Numbered from the stretch's first letter, positions 9,150 through 17,232 are shown. The stretch is DNA of 56,668 nucleotides from CAVOJV01 sp963696325 (GCA_963696325.1 CAVOJV010000050.1:1-56668), one strand, 5' to 3'. The notes: generated from the sequence alone by a model not told the origin. Translations and numbers: made by a program.

Positions 9150-10177
9150 GACAGCGAATTCCGCAAGCGGACCAACAGCAACAAAAAGAAAGGCGCGCCA
9201 ATCAATGCGGTGACTACGCCCAGCTTGAGTTCCGTGCCCGGCGTGAGCACGCGGGCCGCGATGTCCGCCGCCAGCAGCAGGACCGCTCCTCCCAGAGCGC
9301 TGGCGCCTAACAACAAGCTTGGCCGCTGTTGGACTAAAGGTCGCAACAGGTGGGGCACGATCAGCCCTACAAAGCCGATGCCGCCGGCAACGGACACGGC
9401 GGCGCCCACCGACAGACCAACGCCTGCAATGATTCGCAGGCGTACCGCTGTCAGATTAAAACCCAGGCTGCGGGCGGTATCCTCCCCCAGGGTCAGTGCA
9501 TCCAACGCCCGTCCGCATCCGAGCAACAGAAGCCAGCCCAAGAGGATGAAGGGTGTCGCTATCCGGACCTGCTCAAAGCTGCGATCGGCAAGCGACCCCA
9601 GCAGCCAGAATACGATTTCCAGAGCCGCGTAGGGGCTGGGTGCCAGATTGAGGGCCAGCGAAGTCAAGGTTCCCGCCAGGCTGCTGATGGCAACGCCCGC
9701 CAGTATCAGGGTCAGCGCGCTGCCGGTGCGGCCCGCGAGCAAGGTCACCAGCACCACGCCGACGATGGCCCCAGCCATCCCGCCCAGGGGCAGAGCATAG
9801 GGAAAGGCGTTGGCGAGCCCAAAGTAAAAGGTCAGGACCGCGCCTAGGGCGGCCGTGGAGGACGCACCGATCAGCGCCGGCTCGGCCAGGGGATTGCGCA
9901 GAAATCCCTGCAAGACAGCACCCGTCAAGCCCAGAGTCCCGCCGATCAACACCGCCAGCAGCGCGCGAGGCAGGCGAATTTCGGTCAGGATCAGCCACAG
10001 CGTGGCGCTGTCTCTGCCGGCGGCTCCCAGTACCAGCTTGAGCATGGGCAGAAACGCCCGTCCCGCCAGCAGGGAGGCGGCGAATAGGATCAGCATCAGC
10101 GCCCCCAGCCCCAGCAGCAGGATTGCCAGGGACCGCCTTGGCTTGGGTGCGTCACCCTCAAGGACCAGTGTTGGCAT
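9146..10177 (-). CDS. ABC transporter permease, FecCD/BtuC family
   Basis: A 343-residue polytopic membrane protein of the FecCD family with about ten hydrophobic segments. It includes the conserved motifs LPRALLAVLIGGTLGLTGAV and GFVGLIVPHLLRPL, the latter lying near the cytoplasmic coupling helix that contacts the ATPase. It forms the homodimeric channel of the B12-type importer. The start overlaps the 3' end of the binding-protein gene by 20 bases and the stop overlaps the ATPase gene by 4, so the three genes form one translationally coupled unit. Confidence 0.87.
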   Translation of the reverse strand: MPTLVLEGDAPKPRRSLAILLLGLGALMLILFAASLLAGRAFLPMLKLVLGAAGRDSATLWLILTEIRLPRALLAVLIGGTLGLTGAVLQGFLRNPLAEPALIGASSTAALGAVLTFYFGLANAFPYALPLGGMAGAIVGVVLVTLLAGRTGSALTLILAGVAISSLAGTLTSLALNLAPSPYAALEIVFWLLGSLADRSFEQVRIATPFILLGWLLLLGCGRALDALTLGEDTARSLGFNLTAVRLRIIAGVGLSVGAAVSVAGGIGFVGLIVPHLLRPLVQQRPSLLLGASALGGAVLLLAADIAARVLTPGTELKLGVVTALIGAPFFLLLLVRLRNSLS

Positions 10178-11090
10178 GCTGAATAGCCCAGGCGCGGCGG
10201 GCCGCAGCCAGGCGTTCTATCGGTTCCACCAGCCAGGGGCCAGCGCAACTCCAGTAACGGCTGGGAATTTCCAGAGTCATTACCCGGGACTTGAGATGTT
10301 CCAGAGCTGGATGGCTGAGCAGTTGTCGGGCGAGTGCAGGCCCTGACTTGGTGCCAGGCTCGACTATCAACAGGTCTGGCGTAGCCAATATCAGTTGTTC
10401 CAGGGAGAGATTTCCCCAGAAGCGGATGCCGACCCGGGCGGCCAGATTGTCGATCCCGGCCCAGCCGAGCATTTCATCCGCCAGGCTGCCCTGACCGGCG
10501 GTAAAGCCGTTCGGCTGATAAATCGCCGCCAGGGGGCGCCGGCTATCACCAGCTTCCTTGACGGCGTCCAGCCGAGCGTCCAACTGCGCGATGACCGCAT
10601 CGCCGCGGGCCGGTTCTTCGAGAGCGGTGGCCAGCCGGTGAATCTGCTCGCGGGCTTGGGCAATGGAAACGGGCATCTCCAACTCAACCAGGTTAAATCC
10701 CAGCGAGCGCAACAACCGCACCGTTGTTTGTCCGGTATAACGTCCCGCTACCACCAAGTCTGGCTGGAGCGCCAGTATTTCCTCGGCCTTGCCGCGGTTC
10801 ACAGGGATGCCCTGGGCTGCGCTGGCCTTGGGCGAGTAGTCGGAATCCGTGGCCAGAAACGTGACCGAGGCGATGGACGCCCGCGGCGCCAGTTCCAGGA
10901 CCAGGGCATCAGCGCAAATGTTGATCGATACGATGCGCTGGGGCTTGGCCTCTACCGGTGTAGTGGTTGTCAAGAGGGTGGCCAGGCCAAGTACCAGCCA
11001 GCCTGGCCAGCGCTTACGCCGCCACCCGCCGTGAGTGGTAAGTCTCGCTACGCTCCACCCATCATGCGATTCTGCGCCTCGACAGGACAC
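10158..11090 (-). CDS. Periplasmic corrinoid/metal-chelate binding protein, BtuF-like
   Basis: I chose the GTG at 11090 because AGGAGG lies nine bases upstream, giving 310 residues. An Arg-rich N-terminus precedes a signal peptide hydrophobic core (WPGWLVLGLATLLTTTTPVEA), so the mature periplasmic protein starts near KPQRIVSIN. The Peripla_BP_2 fold is visible: RIVSINICADALVLELAPR, the lobe linker around LALQPDLVVAG, and YQPNGFTAGQGSLADEMLGWAG. It delivers substrate to the overlapping permease. It follows the residual TonB-dependent receptor, whose stop is 15 bases upstream, and lies under the cobalamin riboswitch. Confidence 0.82.
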   Translation of the reverse strand: MSCRGAESHDGWSVARLTTHGGWRRKRWPGWLVLGLATLLTTTTPVEAKPQRIVSINICADALVLELAPRASIASVTFLATDSDYSPKASAAQGIPVNRGKAEEILALQPDLVVAGRYTGQTTVRLLRSLGFNLVELEMPVSIAQAREQIHRLATALEEPARGDAVIAQLDARLDAVKEAGDSRRPLAAIYQPNGFTAGQGSLADEMLGWAGIDNLAARVGIRFWGNLSLEQLILATPDLLIVEPGTKSGPALARQLLSHPALEHLKSRVMTLEIPSRYWSCAGPWLVEPIERLAAARRAWAIQHANTGP

Positions 11091-11104
11091 GCGGGTTAAC
11101 CTCC

Positions 11105-11335
11105 TCAAAACGACGTTTTCGGACCCGCGAAAAAGCCTCGCTCGACGCCACCTAAGAAATTATCAAACTCGGTCTGGTAACTCGCGTACCACCCGTTCAG
11201 GTTGAATTCCAGGTTGTCCGTCGGATTCACGCCTGCCTGCAAATTAAGCGTGCCGATCCGGGCACGGTCGGTTTCGCTATTGCCGCGCGCCTTATTGCCC
11301 GTGGAAGCGCCATCCGTATTAAGAAAAGCGCAGCT
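11105..11335 (-). pseudogene. TonB-dependent receptor fragment (probable B12 receptor)
   Basis: About 75 codons read like beta-strands of a TonB-dependent outer-membrane receptor (AFLNTDGASTGNKARGNSE, IGTLNLQAGVNPTDNLEFN, GWYASYQTEFDNFLGG). The signal peptide, plug domain, most of the barrel and the terminal aromatic strand are missing. The fragment is joined directly to the 3' side of the cobalamin riboswitch at about 11340, so the receptor's first part has been deleted. The remaining frame reads back through the riboswitch only because no stop intervenes. It stops at 11105, just before the BtuF-like gene. Without a receptor here, outer-membrane B12 uptake would need a copy elsewhere. Confidence 0.65.
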
Positions 11336-11344
11336 TAACAAGAC

Positions 11345-11500
11345 TTTATAGCGTTCCTGGCGGGTGCCCAGGCTTGCCGGTTTCCCAGTGGCAGGTGGAG
11401 GGTGTGAACTCGCCGCTTCCAGTTGCGGTGGCAGCCAGGGCATTTAACCCTGGTCCCGGTTATTCCCCAGGGGGAACCGTCACAGGTGTTTTGTACCTAA
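11345..11500 (-). promoter_or_regulatory. Cobalamin (B12) riboswitch
   Basis: On the minus strand the conserved core is clear. GGGGAATAACCGGGA matches the J-region GGGAA-CCGG element. GGCTGCCACCGCAACTGG corresponds to the universal GCUGCCCCCGCAACUG segment and is followed by AAGCGGCGAG. GCCACTGGGAAACCGGCAAG matches the downstream GCCACUG...GGGAAGGC arm. It controls the B12 uptake unit behind it, repressing when adenosylcobalamin is present. The expression platform would lie between about 11345 and the lost receptor start and may have been removed by the deletion. Boundaries are approximate. Confidence 0.88.
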
Positions 11501-11710
11501 TTTTGCCGCTTGCATGCAAGTCTAATAATCACAGTGTCTTTCCAACCAACTGCAGGCGTGCTTTAAGCAGGTTGGCGTAGCAAGTTTCTTTTCAGCGACT
11601 ACAATTTAATTGGCCAGATAATTTGACCAGTTGTATTCATGACCGTCTTAGCAGGCTGTCGGTCTTGGTTAAGGACAGCATCGATGTAAGGAAATTGGCG
11701 TAATTTTAAG

Positions 11711-11732
11711 CACCGATAGTCCGACTATGGTG
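11711..11732. promoter_or_regulatory. Inverted repeat upstream of the pyruvate oxidoreductase operon
   Basis: CACCGATAGT and ACTATGGTG form an imperfect inverted repeat around a 3-base centre, about 90 bases before the first gene of the operon. It could be an operator or a leader hairpin. The rest of the 300-base gap between the riboswitch and 11824 shows nothing I can name. Confidence 0.3.
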
Positions 11733-11823
11733 GGTTCGGCATCTGTTCCCGATCGTTGTTCAGTCGACCGGGTTTTTTTGTAACCAGCCCCTGCTGGGGG
11801 CAATGAAGGAGGAAATCAATAAC

Positions 11824-12393
11824 ATGTTTCAAGTACGCATTCATGGTCGCGGCGGTCAAGGAGTCGTCTCCGCGGCCGAAATGATGTCGGTGGCCGCCTT
11901 TGCGCAAGGCAGGCACTCGCAGTCGTTTCCCAGTTTCGGCTCGGAGCGGATGGGCGCGCCGGTTATGGCTTTCGTGCGCATCGACGACAAGGAAATCGAG
12001 TTGCGCGAACCGGTGTTGGACCCGGATTTGCTGATCATCCAAGATCCCACTTTGTTTCAGGCCATCGATGTGTTTTCCGGCCTTAAGCAGGATGGCTACG
12101 TGCTCATTAACAGCCGTAAGAGCATAGAGGAACTCGGCATCGAGGATGCGGTGAAACATCTTCCTGCTGGCCATGTGGTGACTGTGTCTGCCACAGAACT
12201 TGCGGTAAAGCACCTTAAGCGGCCAACCCCCAATACGGTGCTGCTCGGAGCGTTCGCCGCGATGAGCGATGTTCTCGATATCGACGCGGTAGCCAACGCC
12301 ATTCTGGATAAATTCCCCGGTAAGGTGGGCGAAATGAACGTCGTTGCTGCTAAAGCCGCTTATGAAGCCGCTAAGGCCGGCCAAAGCCATTGA
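11824..12393 (+). CDS. porG: Pyruvate/2-oxoacid:ferredoxin oxidoreductase, gamma subunit
   Basis: The AAGGAGG at 11806-11812 fixes the ATG at 11824 as the start. An ATG at 11803 lies before it and is not used. The 189-residue product is the gamma subunit, with the family hallmarks MFQVRIHGRGGQGVVSAAEM and SFPSFGSERMGAPVMAFVRI. In four-subunit oxidoreductases this domain sits at the CoA-binding side of the complex, which converts a 2-oxoacid and CoA to acyl-CoA, CO2 and reduced ferredoxin. The alpha gene follows after 9 bases. Confidence 0.9.
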   Translation: MFQVRIHGRGGQGVVSAAEMMSVAAFAQGRHSQSFPSFGSERMGAPVMAFVRIDDKEIELREPVLDPDLLIIQDPTLFQAIDVFSGLKQDGYVLINSRKSIEELGIEDAVKHLPAGHVVTVSATELAVKHLKRPTPNTVLLGAFAAMSDVLDIDAVANAILDKFPGKVGEMNVVAAKAAYEAAKAGQSH

Positions 12394-12402
12394 GGTATAC
12401 CC

Positions 12403-13659
12403 ATGTTGCAACAAATTGATGGTTCCTTTGCGGTGGGCGAAGCGGTGGCCCTGTGCCGGCCAGAAGTCATCGCCTGCTACCCTATCACGCCGCAGACCCA
12501 TATCGTCGAGCATCTGGGCGAGCTGGTTAAATCCGGCCACCTCAGGAAGTGCGAGTTTCTGAACACGGAGTCCGAGTTTGGCGCCATGAGCGTGTGCATC
12601 GGTTCCTCGGCGGCGGGCGCGCGCACCTACACGGCAACGGCGAGCCAGGGACTGTTATTCATGATGGAGGCCGTATACAACGCCTCCGGCATGGGTCTGC
12701 CCATCGTCATGACTGTGGGCAATCGGGCTATCGGCGCGCCCATCAATATCTGGAACGATCATACCGACTCCATGTCGGCGCGTGATGCGGGGTGGTTACA
12801 ACTGTTCGTGGAGAACAACCAGGATGCCGTTGATGTGCATATCCAGGCCTTCAAACTGGCCGAGGCCCTGAGCCTGCCGGTCATGGTGTGCATGGACGGC
12901 TTCATCCTGACCCATGCTTATGCCCGTATCGACCTGCCCAGCCAGGAGCTGGTGGACCGTTTCCTGCCGCCGTTCGTGCCACGGCAGGTGCTGGACCCCG
13001 CCGAACCGATTTCCATGGGAGCCATGGTTAGCCCCGATGCCTTCACCGAGGTCCGCTATCTGGCCCACCACAAGCAGATGGAAGCCCTGGAACTGATTCC
13101 GGAACTGGCCGCCGAGTTCAAGGAGATCTTCGGCCGTGATTCGGGCGGTTTGCTCAAATCCCATAACGCCGAGGGCGCGGAGACCGTCGTGATAGCGATG
13201 GGTTCGGTGATCGGCACCATGAAAGAGGTACTGAGTAACATGCGTGACGAGGGTATTTCCATCGGCGCCGTGACCATTCGTTCGTTCCGGCCCTTCCCCA
13301 AGGAAGCCCTGCGTCAGACTCTCCAGCACGCCAAGCGGATCATCGTTTTCGAGAAGTGCTTGGCGGTGGGCATGGGCGGTATCGTCTCCAGCCACGTGCG
13401 CTGGGCGCTGCGCGGCCTCACCACTCCGGTGTACGAAGTCATCGGTGGTCTGGGCGGGCGACCTATCACCCGCCAGTCGTTGCGCAAGCTGTTCGACCTG
13501 GGGGTCAAGGACCAGTTGGAGGAAACCCATTTCCTCGATATCGACATGAACCTGGTCAATCGGGAACTGCAGCGCCAGTCGCAAGGGCAACGTTCTGGAT
13601 CGACCGCCGAAAATGTGGTTCGCGACATCGGTGCCGTGCGCGCCGCTAAAACCGCTTAG
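12403..13659 (+). CDS. porA: Pyruvate/2-oxoacid:ferredoxin oxidoreductase, alpha subunit
   Basis: A 418-residue alpha subunit. The N-terminal pyrimidine-binding domain shows GNEAVA-like FAVGEAVALCRPEVIACYPI and the conserved EFGAMSVCIGSSAAGARTYTATASQGLLFM. Domain II contains VIAMGSVIGTMKEVLSNMRDEG. It pairs with the beta subunit to bind thiamine diphosphate across their interface. GAGG precedes the ATG. Neighbours give the order gamma-alpha-beta-GltD/delta, a layout used by pyruvate and some 2-oxoisovalerate enzymes. Pyruvate is most likely, judging by the beta subunit. Confidence 0.9.
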   Translation: MLQQIDGSFAVGEAVALCRPEVIACYPITPQTHIVEHLGELVKSGHLRKCEFLNTESEFGAMSVCIGSSAAGARTYTATASQGLLFMMEAVYNASGMGLPIVMTVGNRAIGAPINIWNDHTDSMSARDAGWLQLFVENNQDAVDVHIQAFKLAEALSLPVMVCMDGFILTHAYARIDLPSQELVDRFLPPFVPRQVLDPAEPISMGAMVSPDAFTEVRYLAHHKQMEALELIPELAAEFKEIFGRDSGGLLKSHNAEGAETVVIAMGSVIGTMKEVLSNMRDEGISIGAVTIRSFRPFPKEALRQTLQHAKRIIVFEKCLAVGMGGIVSSHVRWALRGLTTPVYEVIGGLGGRPITRQSLRKLFDLGVKDQLEETHFLDIDMNLVNRELQRQSQGQRSGSTAENVVRDIGAVRAAKTA

Positions 13660-13671
13660 GAGCAATTGAAT

Positions 13672-14670
13672 ATGCCTGAAATTCGCGAAAGCCAGCAACG
13701 GGTGAAGTTCTATCAGACCGGCACCCTCACCGTCGGTAACCGGCTACTGGATGAGGCGCAGCGCACCGTGCAGGCGACCCTCGACCGCGCCAATGCCATC
13801 ACCTCCGGGCATCGGGCCTGCCAGGGCTGCGGCGAGGCACTGGGCGCCCGTTACGCGGTGGATGCAGCCATGCGTGCCACCAACAATCAGTTGATCGCCG
13901 CCAATGCCACCGGCTGTCTGGAAGTGTTCACCACCCCCTATCCTGAAACCGCCTGGCAACTGCCCTGGATACATTCCCTGTTCGGCAACGCCGCGGCGGT
14001 GGCCTCAGGCGTCGTGGCGGCCCTCAAGGCTAAGGGTCGCACCGATATTCGGGTGCTTGCCCAGGGCGGCGATGGCGGCACCACTGACATCGGGATGGGC
14101 TGCCTGTCCGGCCTGTTCGACCGTAATGACGATGTGCTCTACGTCTGTTACAACAACCAGGCCTACATGAATACCGGCGTGCAGCGTTCCAGCCAGACTC
14201 CCGGCGGGGCCCGCACCGCGACCACCATGCCGGTAGGGCCGGAGCCTGGCAATCCTTTCAATGTCGGCAAGTCGGTACCGTTGATCGCCATGGCGCATGG
14301 CATTCCCTACGTGGCGACGGCCTCTATCCACGACCTGCATGACCTGGAGTATAAGGTTGAAAAGTCCATGACCTTTCACGGCGCTCGTTATGTCGAGGTC
14401 TTTGTGACCTGCCCGCTGGGGTGGGGCTCCAAGCCAGGCGACACGCTCAAGGTGGCGCGACTGGCGGTGGAAACCGGTATGTATCCGCTGTTCGAGGCGG
14501 AGTATGGCGAGATTACTGGCGTTACCAAGATTCGCAAGCGCCGGCCCGTGGAAGACTACCTGAAACTTCAGCGGCGTTTTGCCCATGTGTTCAACAAGGG
14601 CAACGAGCATCAACTGGAAGCCATCCAGGCGCTCGCCGACAAAAACATCAAAAAATATGGCCTTGTGTAA
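13672..14670 (+). CDS. porB: Pyruvate:ferredoxin oxidoreductase, beta subunit
   Basis: Starts at the ATG at 13672, with AGGAG just upstream overlapping the porA stop, and has 332 residues. GHRACQGCGEALGARYAVDA provides the first cysteines of the proximal [4Fe-4S] cluster. The thiamine diphosphate motif runs from GDGGTTDIG to VCYNNQAYMNTGVQRS. The last stretch is typical of pyruvate-type enzymes. The gene is followed 9 bases later by the GltD-type reductase. As in other members, it should bind thiamine diphosphate and the cluster that passes electrons to the ferredoxin domain. Confidence 0.9.
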   Translation: MPEIRESQQRVKFYQTGTLTVGNRLLDEAQRTVQATLDRANAITSGHRACQGCGEALGARYAVDAAMRATNNQLIAANATGCLEVFTTPYPETAWQLPWIHSLFGNAAAVASGVVAALKAKGRTDIRVLAQGGDGGTTDIGMGCLSGLFDRNDDVLYVCYNNQAYMNTGVQRSSQTPGGARTATTMPVGPEPGNPFNVGKSVPLIAMAHGIPYVATASIHDLHDLEYKVEKSMTFHGARYVEVFVTCPLGWGSKPGDTLKVARLAVETGMYPLFEAEYGEITGVTKIRKRRPVEDYLKLQRRFAHVFNKGNEHQLEAIQALADKNIKKYGLV

Positions 14671-14679
14671 GGAGTAGCC

Positions 14680-16305
14680 ATGCAGCAAAAACCTTTCGCG
14701 GTTACCCTCGATCCCGCCACCAGCCTGATCAACCATACCGGTTCCTGGCGCACCGAGCGCCCTGTGTACGTCCACCGGTTGCCACCCTGTAATAACGCCT
14801 GTCCGGCCGGCGAAAATATCCAGGCCTGGCTCGCCTATACCGAGGAGGGCAACTACGAGGCCGCCTGGCGGCAAATCATGGATGACAATCCGCTGCCGGC
14901 CTGCATGGGGCGGGTCTGCTACCATCCCTGCGAAACCGCCTGTAACCGCGTCCAACTGGACGATGCCGTCGGCATCAATTCTGTGGAGCGTTTCCTGGGC
15001 GATCAGGCCCTCAAGTACGAATGGAAGATGGAGCCCGGCGTGGCCACCGGTAAGCGCGTGATGATCGTCGGCGCCGGTCCCGGCGGGTTGTCGGCAGCCT
15101 ACCATCTGCGTCGCCTGGGACATGAGGTGACTATTTTTGAGTCCTCTCCCAAGGCCGGTGGGATGATCCGCTACGGTATTCCCAAGTATCGGATGCCGCG
15201 CGAGAAACTGACCGCCGAGATCGCGCGGATCGAGGCCATGGGCGTCAAGATCCAGTACAATACGCGCATCGACGACGTGCTCGCTACCCAGCGGGAGGGC
15301 AATTTCGATGCGGTATTACTGGCTATCGGCGCCCAACTGGCCAGGCAAATCGACATTCCTGCAACCGGGAACCCGCCCGTTATCGATGCCCTGACCGTGT
15401 TGCGCGACACCGAGCTGGACACCCCCACCAAACTGCATGGCCGCGTGGTGGTCTATGGCGGCGGCAATACCGCCATGGACGTGGCCCGCAGCGCCATCCG
15501 ACTGGGTGCCCGCAAGGCCACCGTGGTGGTCTTCGAGGCGCGCGAGCACATGCCAGCCCACAAGTTCGAGGTGCATGAGGCGCTGGAGGAAGGCGTCGAA
15601 TTGCTGAACCTGCGCGCCATCAAAAAAGTGGAGGCCAACACCGTCACTCTGGAGAAGATGGCGGCCACCAACGAGCGTTGGCCGCGCCCAACCGGGGAGT
15701 TCGAGACCATCGAGGCCGATGTGGTCGTCAAGGCTGTCGGCCAGGACATCGAGTCAGGTTTTCTGAGCAAGATTCCGGGGCTGGAGATCAAGGACGGCGT
15801 CATCCAGGTCGATGGTGCCATGCGGACCGGCGTCGTGGGGATCTTCGCCGGGGGCGACATGGTGCCGTCGATTCGTACGGTTACCACGTCCATCGGGCAT
15901 GGCAAGAAAGCGGCGCGCAACATCGACGCCTATCTGCGAGGAGCAACTTATAAGCCCGCCGAGAAGCACGAAATCGTCAACTTCGACATGCTGGAGCCCT
16001 GGTACTACACGGATGCCCCGCGTACCCACCGCCCCCGCCTCGATGTGGTGCGCCGCACCAGCGGCTTCGCCGAAGTCGTCGGGAACCTGGACGAGGAAAC
16101 CGCCGCCTACGAGGCGCGCCGTTGCATGTCCTGCGGCAATTGCTTCGAATGCGATAATTGCTACGGCGTCTGTCCGGATAATGCCATCACCAAGTTAGGA
16201 TATGGTAAGGGCTTCGAGTTCAAATACGACTACTGCAAGGGTTGCTCGCTGTGCGTGAACGAATGCCCCTGCGGTGCCATCCAGATGGTCCCTGAGGATA
16301 TTTAG
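14680..16305 (+). CDS. GltD-type NAD(P)H flavoprotein fused to PorD-type ferredoxin
   Basis: A 541-residue fusion. Residues 35-110 hold the N-terminal Fe-S region of glutamate synthase small subunits (CNNACPAGENIQAWL, CMGRVCYHPCETAC). Residues about 125-440 form the two-dinucleotide flavoprotein domain, with FAD motif GAGPGGLSAAYHL and NAD(P) motif YGGGNTAMDVARSAIRLGA. The C-terminal 65 residues hold two ferredoxin clusters of PorD type (CMSCGNCFECDNCYGVCP and CKGCSLCVNECPCGAI). It probably replaces the separate delta subunit and links the oxidoreductase to NAD(P)H, letting pyruvate oxidation reduce NAD(P)+ or run in reverse. A strong AAGGAG precedes the start. Confidence 0.88.
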   Translation: MQQKPFAVTLDPATSLINHTGSWRTERPVYVHRLPPCNNACPAGENIQAWLAYTEEGNYEAAWRQIMDDNPLPACMGRVCYHPCETACNRVQLDDAVGINSVERFLGDQALKYEWKMEPGVATGKRVMIVGAGPGGLSAAYHLRRLGHEVTIFESSPKAGGMIRYGIPKYRMPREKLTAEIARIEAMGVKIQYNTRIDDVLATQREGNFDAVLLAIGAQLARQIDIPATGNPPVIDALTVLRDTELDTPTKLHGRVVVYGGGNTAMDVARSAIRLGARKATVVVFEAREHMPAHKFEVHEALEEGVELLNLRAIKKVEANTVTLEKMAATNERWPRPTGEFETIEADVVVKAVGQDIESGFLSKIPGLEIKDGVIQVDGAMRTGVVGIFAGGDMVPSIRTVTTSIGHGKKAARNIDAYLRGATYKPAEKHEIVNFDMLEPWYYTDAPRTHRPRLDVVRRTSGFAEVVGNLDEETAAYEARRCMSCGNCFECDNCYGVCPDNAITKLGYGKGFEFKYDYCKGCSLCVNECPCGAIQMVPEDI

Positions 16306-16344
16306 GCGGTTTCTGTCGTACCCCGCGCCTCTCGGCTCTACACG

Positions 16345-16368
16345 CCCTCCCTTCTACGCGGGGGAGGG
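16345..16368 (+). terminator. Hairpin after the pyruvate oxidoreductase operon
   Basis: CCCTCCC at 16345-16351 pairs with GGGAGGG at 16362-16368 around a 10-base loop, 40 bases after the last gene of the operon. There is no T-run, so it may be a weak terminator or an mRNA end-stabilising hairpin. Confidence 0.45.
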
Positions 16369-16402
16369 AATTCGGTAGCAACAACGACCAGGAGTGAACA
16401 CC

Positions 16403-16828
16403 ATGCCTGTACGAGCATCTTCAGCGCAGTGGAAAGGTCCCTTGAACAAAGGCCAGGGCACCATGAAACTGGGCAGCGGCGCCTACGAAGGTGCCTATTC
16501 CTTCCCCTCCCGCTTTGAAAGTGGCCAAGGTACCAACCCGGAAGAGTTGATCGCCGCGGCGCATGCGGGGTGTTTTTCCATGGCGTTTTCCATGTTTTTA
16601 GGCAATGCGGGCTACACGCCGACCCGCATCGATACCACCGCCAAGGTGCATCTGGAAGCCGTCGGCGGCGGGTTTTCCATTACCCGGATCGAACTGGAGA
16701 CCACAGCCGAGATTCCCGGCATCGACGAGGCGACTTTTCAGGAACAAGCCAAGGCGGCCAAGGTGGGTTGCCCCGTTTCCCGAGTATTGGCCGGCACTGA
16801 AATCAGCCTGGTGGCGAGGCTGGTTTAA
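16403..16828 (+). CDS. OsmC-family peroxidase
   Basis: A 141-residue OsmC/Ohr-family protein, start set by AGGAG eight bases before the ATG. The two redox cysteines are present: AAAHAGCFSMAFS on the central helix and VGCPVSRVLAG near the C-terminus. These enzymes reduce organic hydroperoxides in the cytoplasm. Its 3' end forms the start of a repeat that recurs near 24977. There only the last 14 codons of an OsmC gene remain, next to an intact alpha/beta hydrolase. I infer that OsmC and that hydrolase were once convergent neighbours. Confidence 0.9.
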   Translation: MPVRASSAQWKGPLNKGQGTMKLGSGAYEGAYSFPSRFESGQGTNPEELIAAAHAGCFSMAFSMFLGNAGYTPTRIDTTAKVHLEAVGGGFSITRIELETTAEIPGIDEATFQEQAKAAKVGCPVSRVLAGTEISLVARLV

Positions 16829-16908
16829 TTATCCTCTGTACTCGGCAATAGTACGGCGTTGCAGAAAGCGGGTGAACTCCAGCGCGGAGCACCCGTTGCC
16901 GCGCGACC
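16787..16908. repeat. Left copy of a direct repeat flanking an 8.2-kb islet
   Basis: This 120-base stretch holds the last codons of OsmC on the plus strand and the last codons of an alpha/beta hydrolase on the minus strand. A diverged copy lies at 24977-25090 at a constant offset of about 8190 bases. The shared blocks TGGCCGGC-CTGAAATCAG and CGGCGTTGCAGAAAGCGGG are nearly identical. At the left copy OsmC is complete and the hydrolase is a stub. At the right copy the reverse holds. Confidence 0.7.
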
Positions 16909-17151
16909 CCGCCGCTTAGGCGGCGGCTTTTGGCCGCTTCCGCGGAGTAACACTTTTACATTATCAATGATGATGTCGACTACTTTATCCACATCAAAGC
17001 CGATGTCGCAGGCTGTGTCATAGTCAAATGAACAGTGATAAATCGATTTGTCTCTCAAAAATACTCTGATGTTGTATATCGAACCATCGACGGTAGTCCT
17101 GACCTCGTAGGTCTTACCCGCGAATGCAAATTGTTTGGTTCCAGGCATCAT
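16825..17151 (-). CDS. Hypothetical protein with a rearranged C-terminus
   Basis: The ATG at 17151 has a strong AAAGGAGG nine bases upstream, so the gene is probably translated. The first 70 or so residues look like a small folded domain alternating aromatic and charged residues (FAFAGKTYEVRTTVDGS, NIRVFLRDKSIYHCSFDYD, then DVDKVVDIIIDNVKVLL). I do not recognise the family. After about residue 72 the frame passes through the GC hairpin and then reads the hydrolase remnant out of frame (PRWSSPAFCNAV). The C-terminal 35 residues are therefore probably not native. It sits at the inner left edge of the repeat-bounded islet. Confidence 0.55.
   Translation of the reverse strand: MMPGTKQFAFAGKTYEVRTTVDGSIYNIRVFLRDKSIYHCSFDYDTACDIGFDVDKVVDIIIDNVKVLLRGSGQKPPPKRRGRAATGAPRWSSPAFCNAVLLPSTEDN
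16829..16908 (-). pseudogene. Alpha/beta hydrolase C-terminal remnant
   Basis: Read on the minus strand, codons SRGNGCSALEFTRFLQRR, then TIAEYRG and TAA, match the C-terminus of the intact hydrolase at 24993-25775 (WRGDCFALEITRFLQRR). Only about 25 codons survive. It is the truncated partner of the repeat at this position and overlaps the C-terminal end of the neighbouring hypothetical gene in another frame. Confidence 0.65.
16909..16926 (+). terminator. GC hairpin downstream of OsmC
   Basis: CCGCCGC and GCGGCGG form a perfect 7-bp stem with a TTAG loop, followed by CTTTT on the plus strand. It may terminate OsmC transcription about 80 bases after its stop. Confidence 0.4.
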
Positions 17152-17189
17152 AACGTCAGCCTCCTTTAAGCAAACGACCCTTCTTCGGC

Positions 17190-17209
17190 ATACCCGCGAA
17201 AGCGGGTAT
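17190..17209. repeat. REP-like hairpin
   Basis: ATACCCGC-GAAA-GCGGGTAT is a perfect 8-bp stem with a GAAA loop, of the class of short palindromes (CCCGCGAAAGCGGG) dispersed in many proteobacterial genomes and mobilised by RAYT transposases. It lies 24 bases after the stop of the binding-protein gene at 17233 and could also act as its terminator. A RAYT remnant lies at the other end of the same segment. Confidence 0.55.
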
Positions 17210-17232
17210 TCGCCAACAACGCTTAACCATCA

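Noticed and set aside
7860..11630. The 11-mer GGCCAGATAAT occurs near 7865 and near 11611.
   Set aside because: Too short and without further flanking similarity to be called a repeat.
12796..13698. A 300-codon minus-strand frame opposite porA.
   Set aside because: Antisense to a firmly identified subunit; composition is His- and Gly-rich as expected from the complement.
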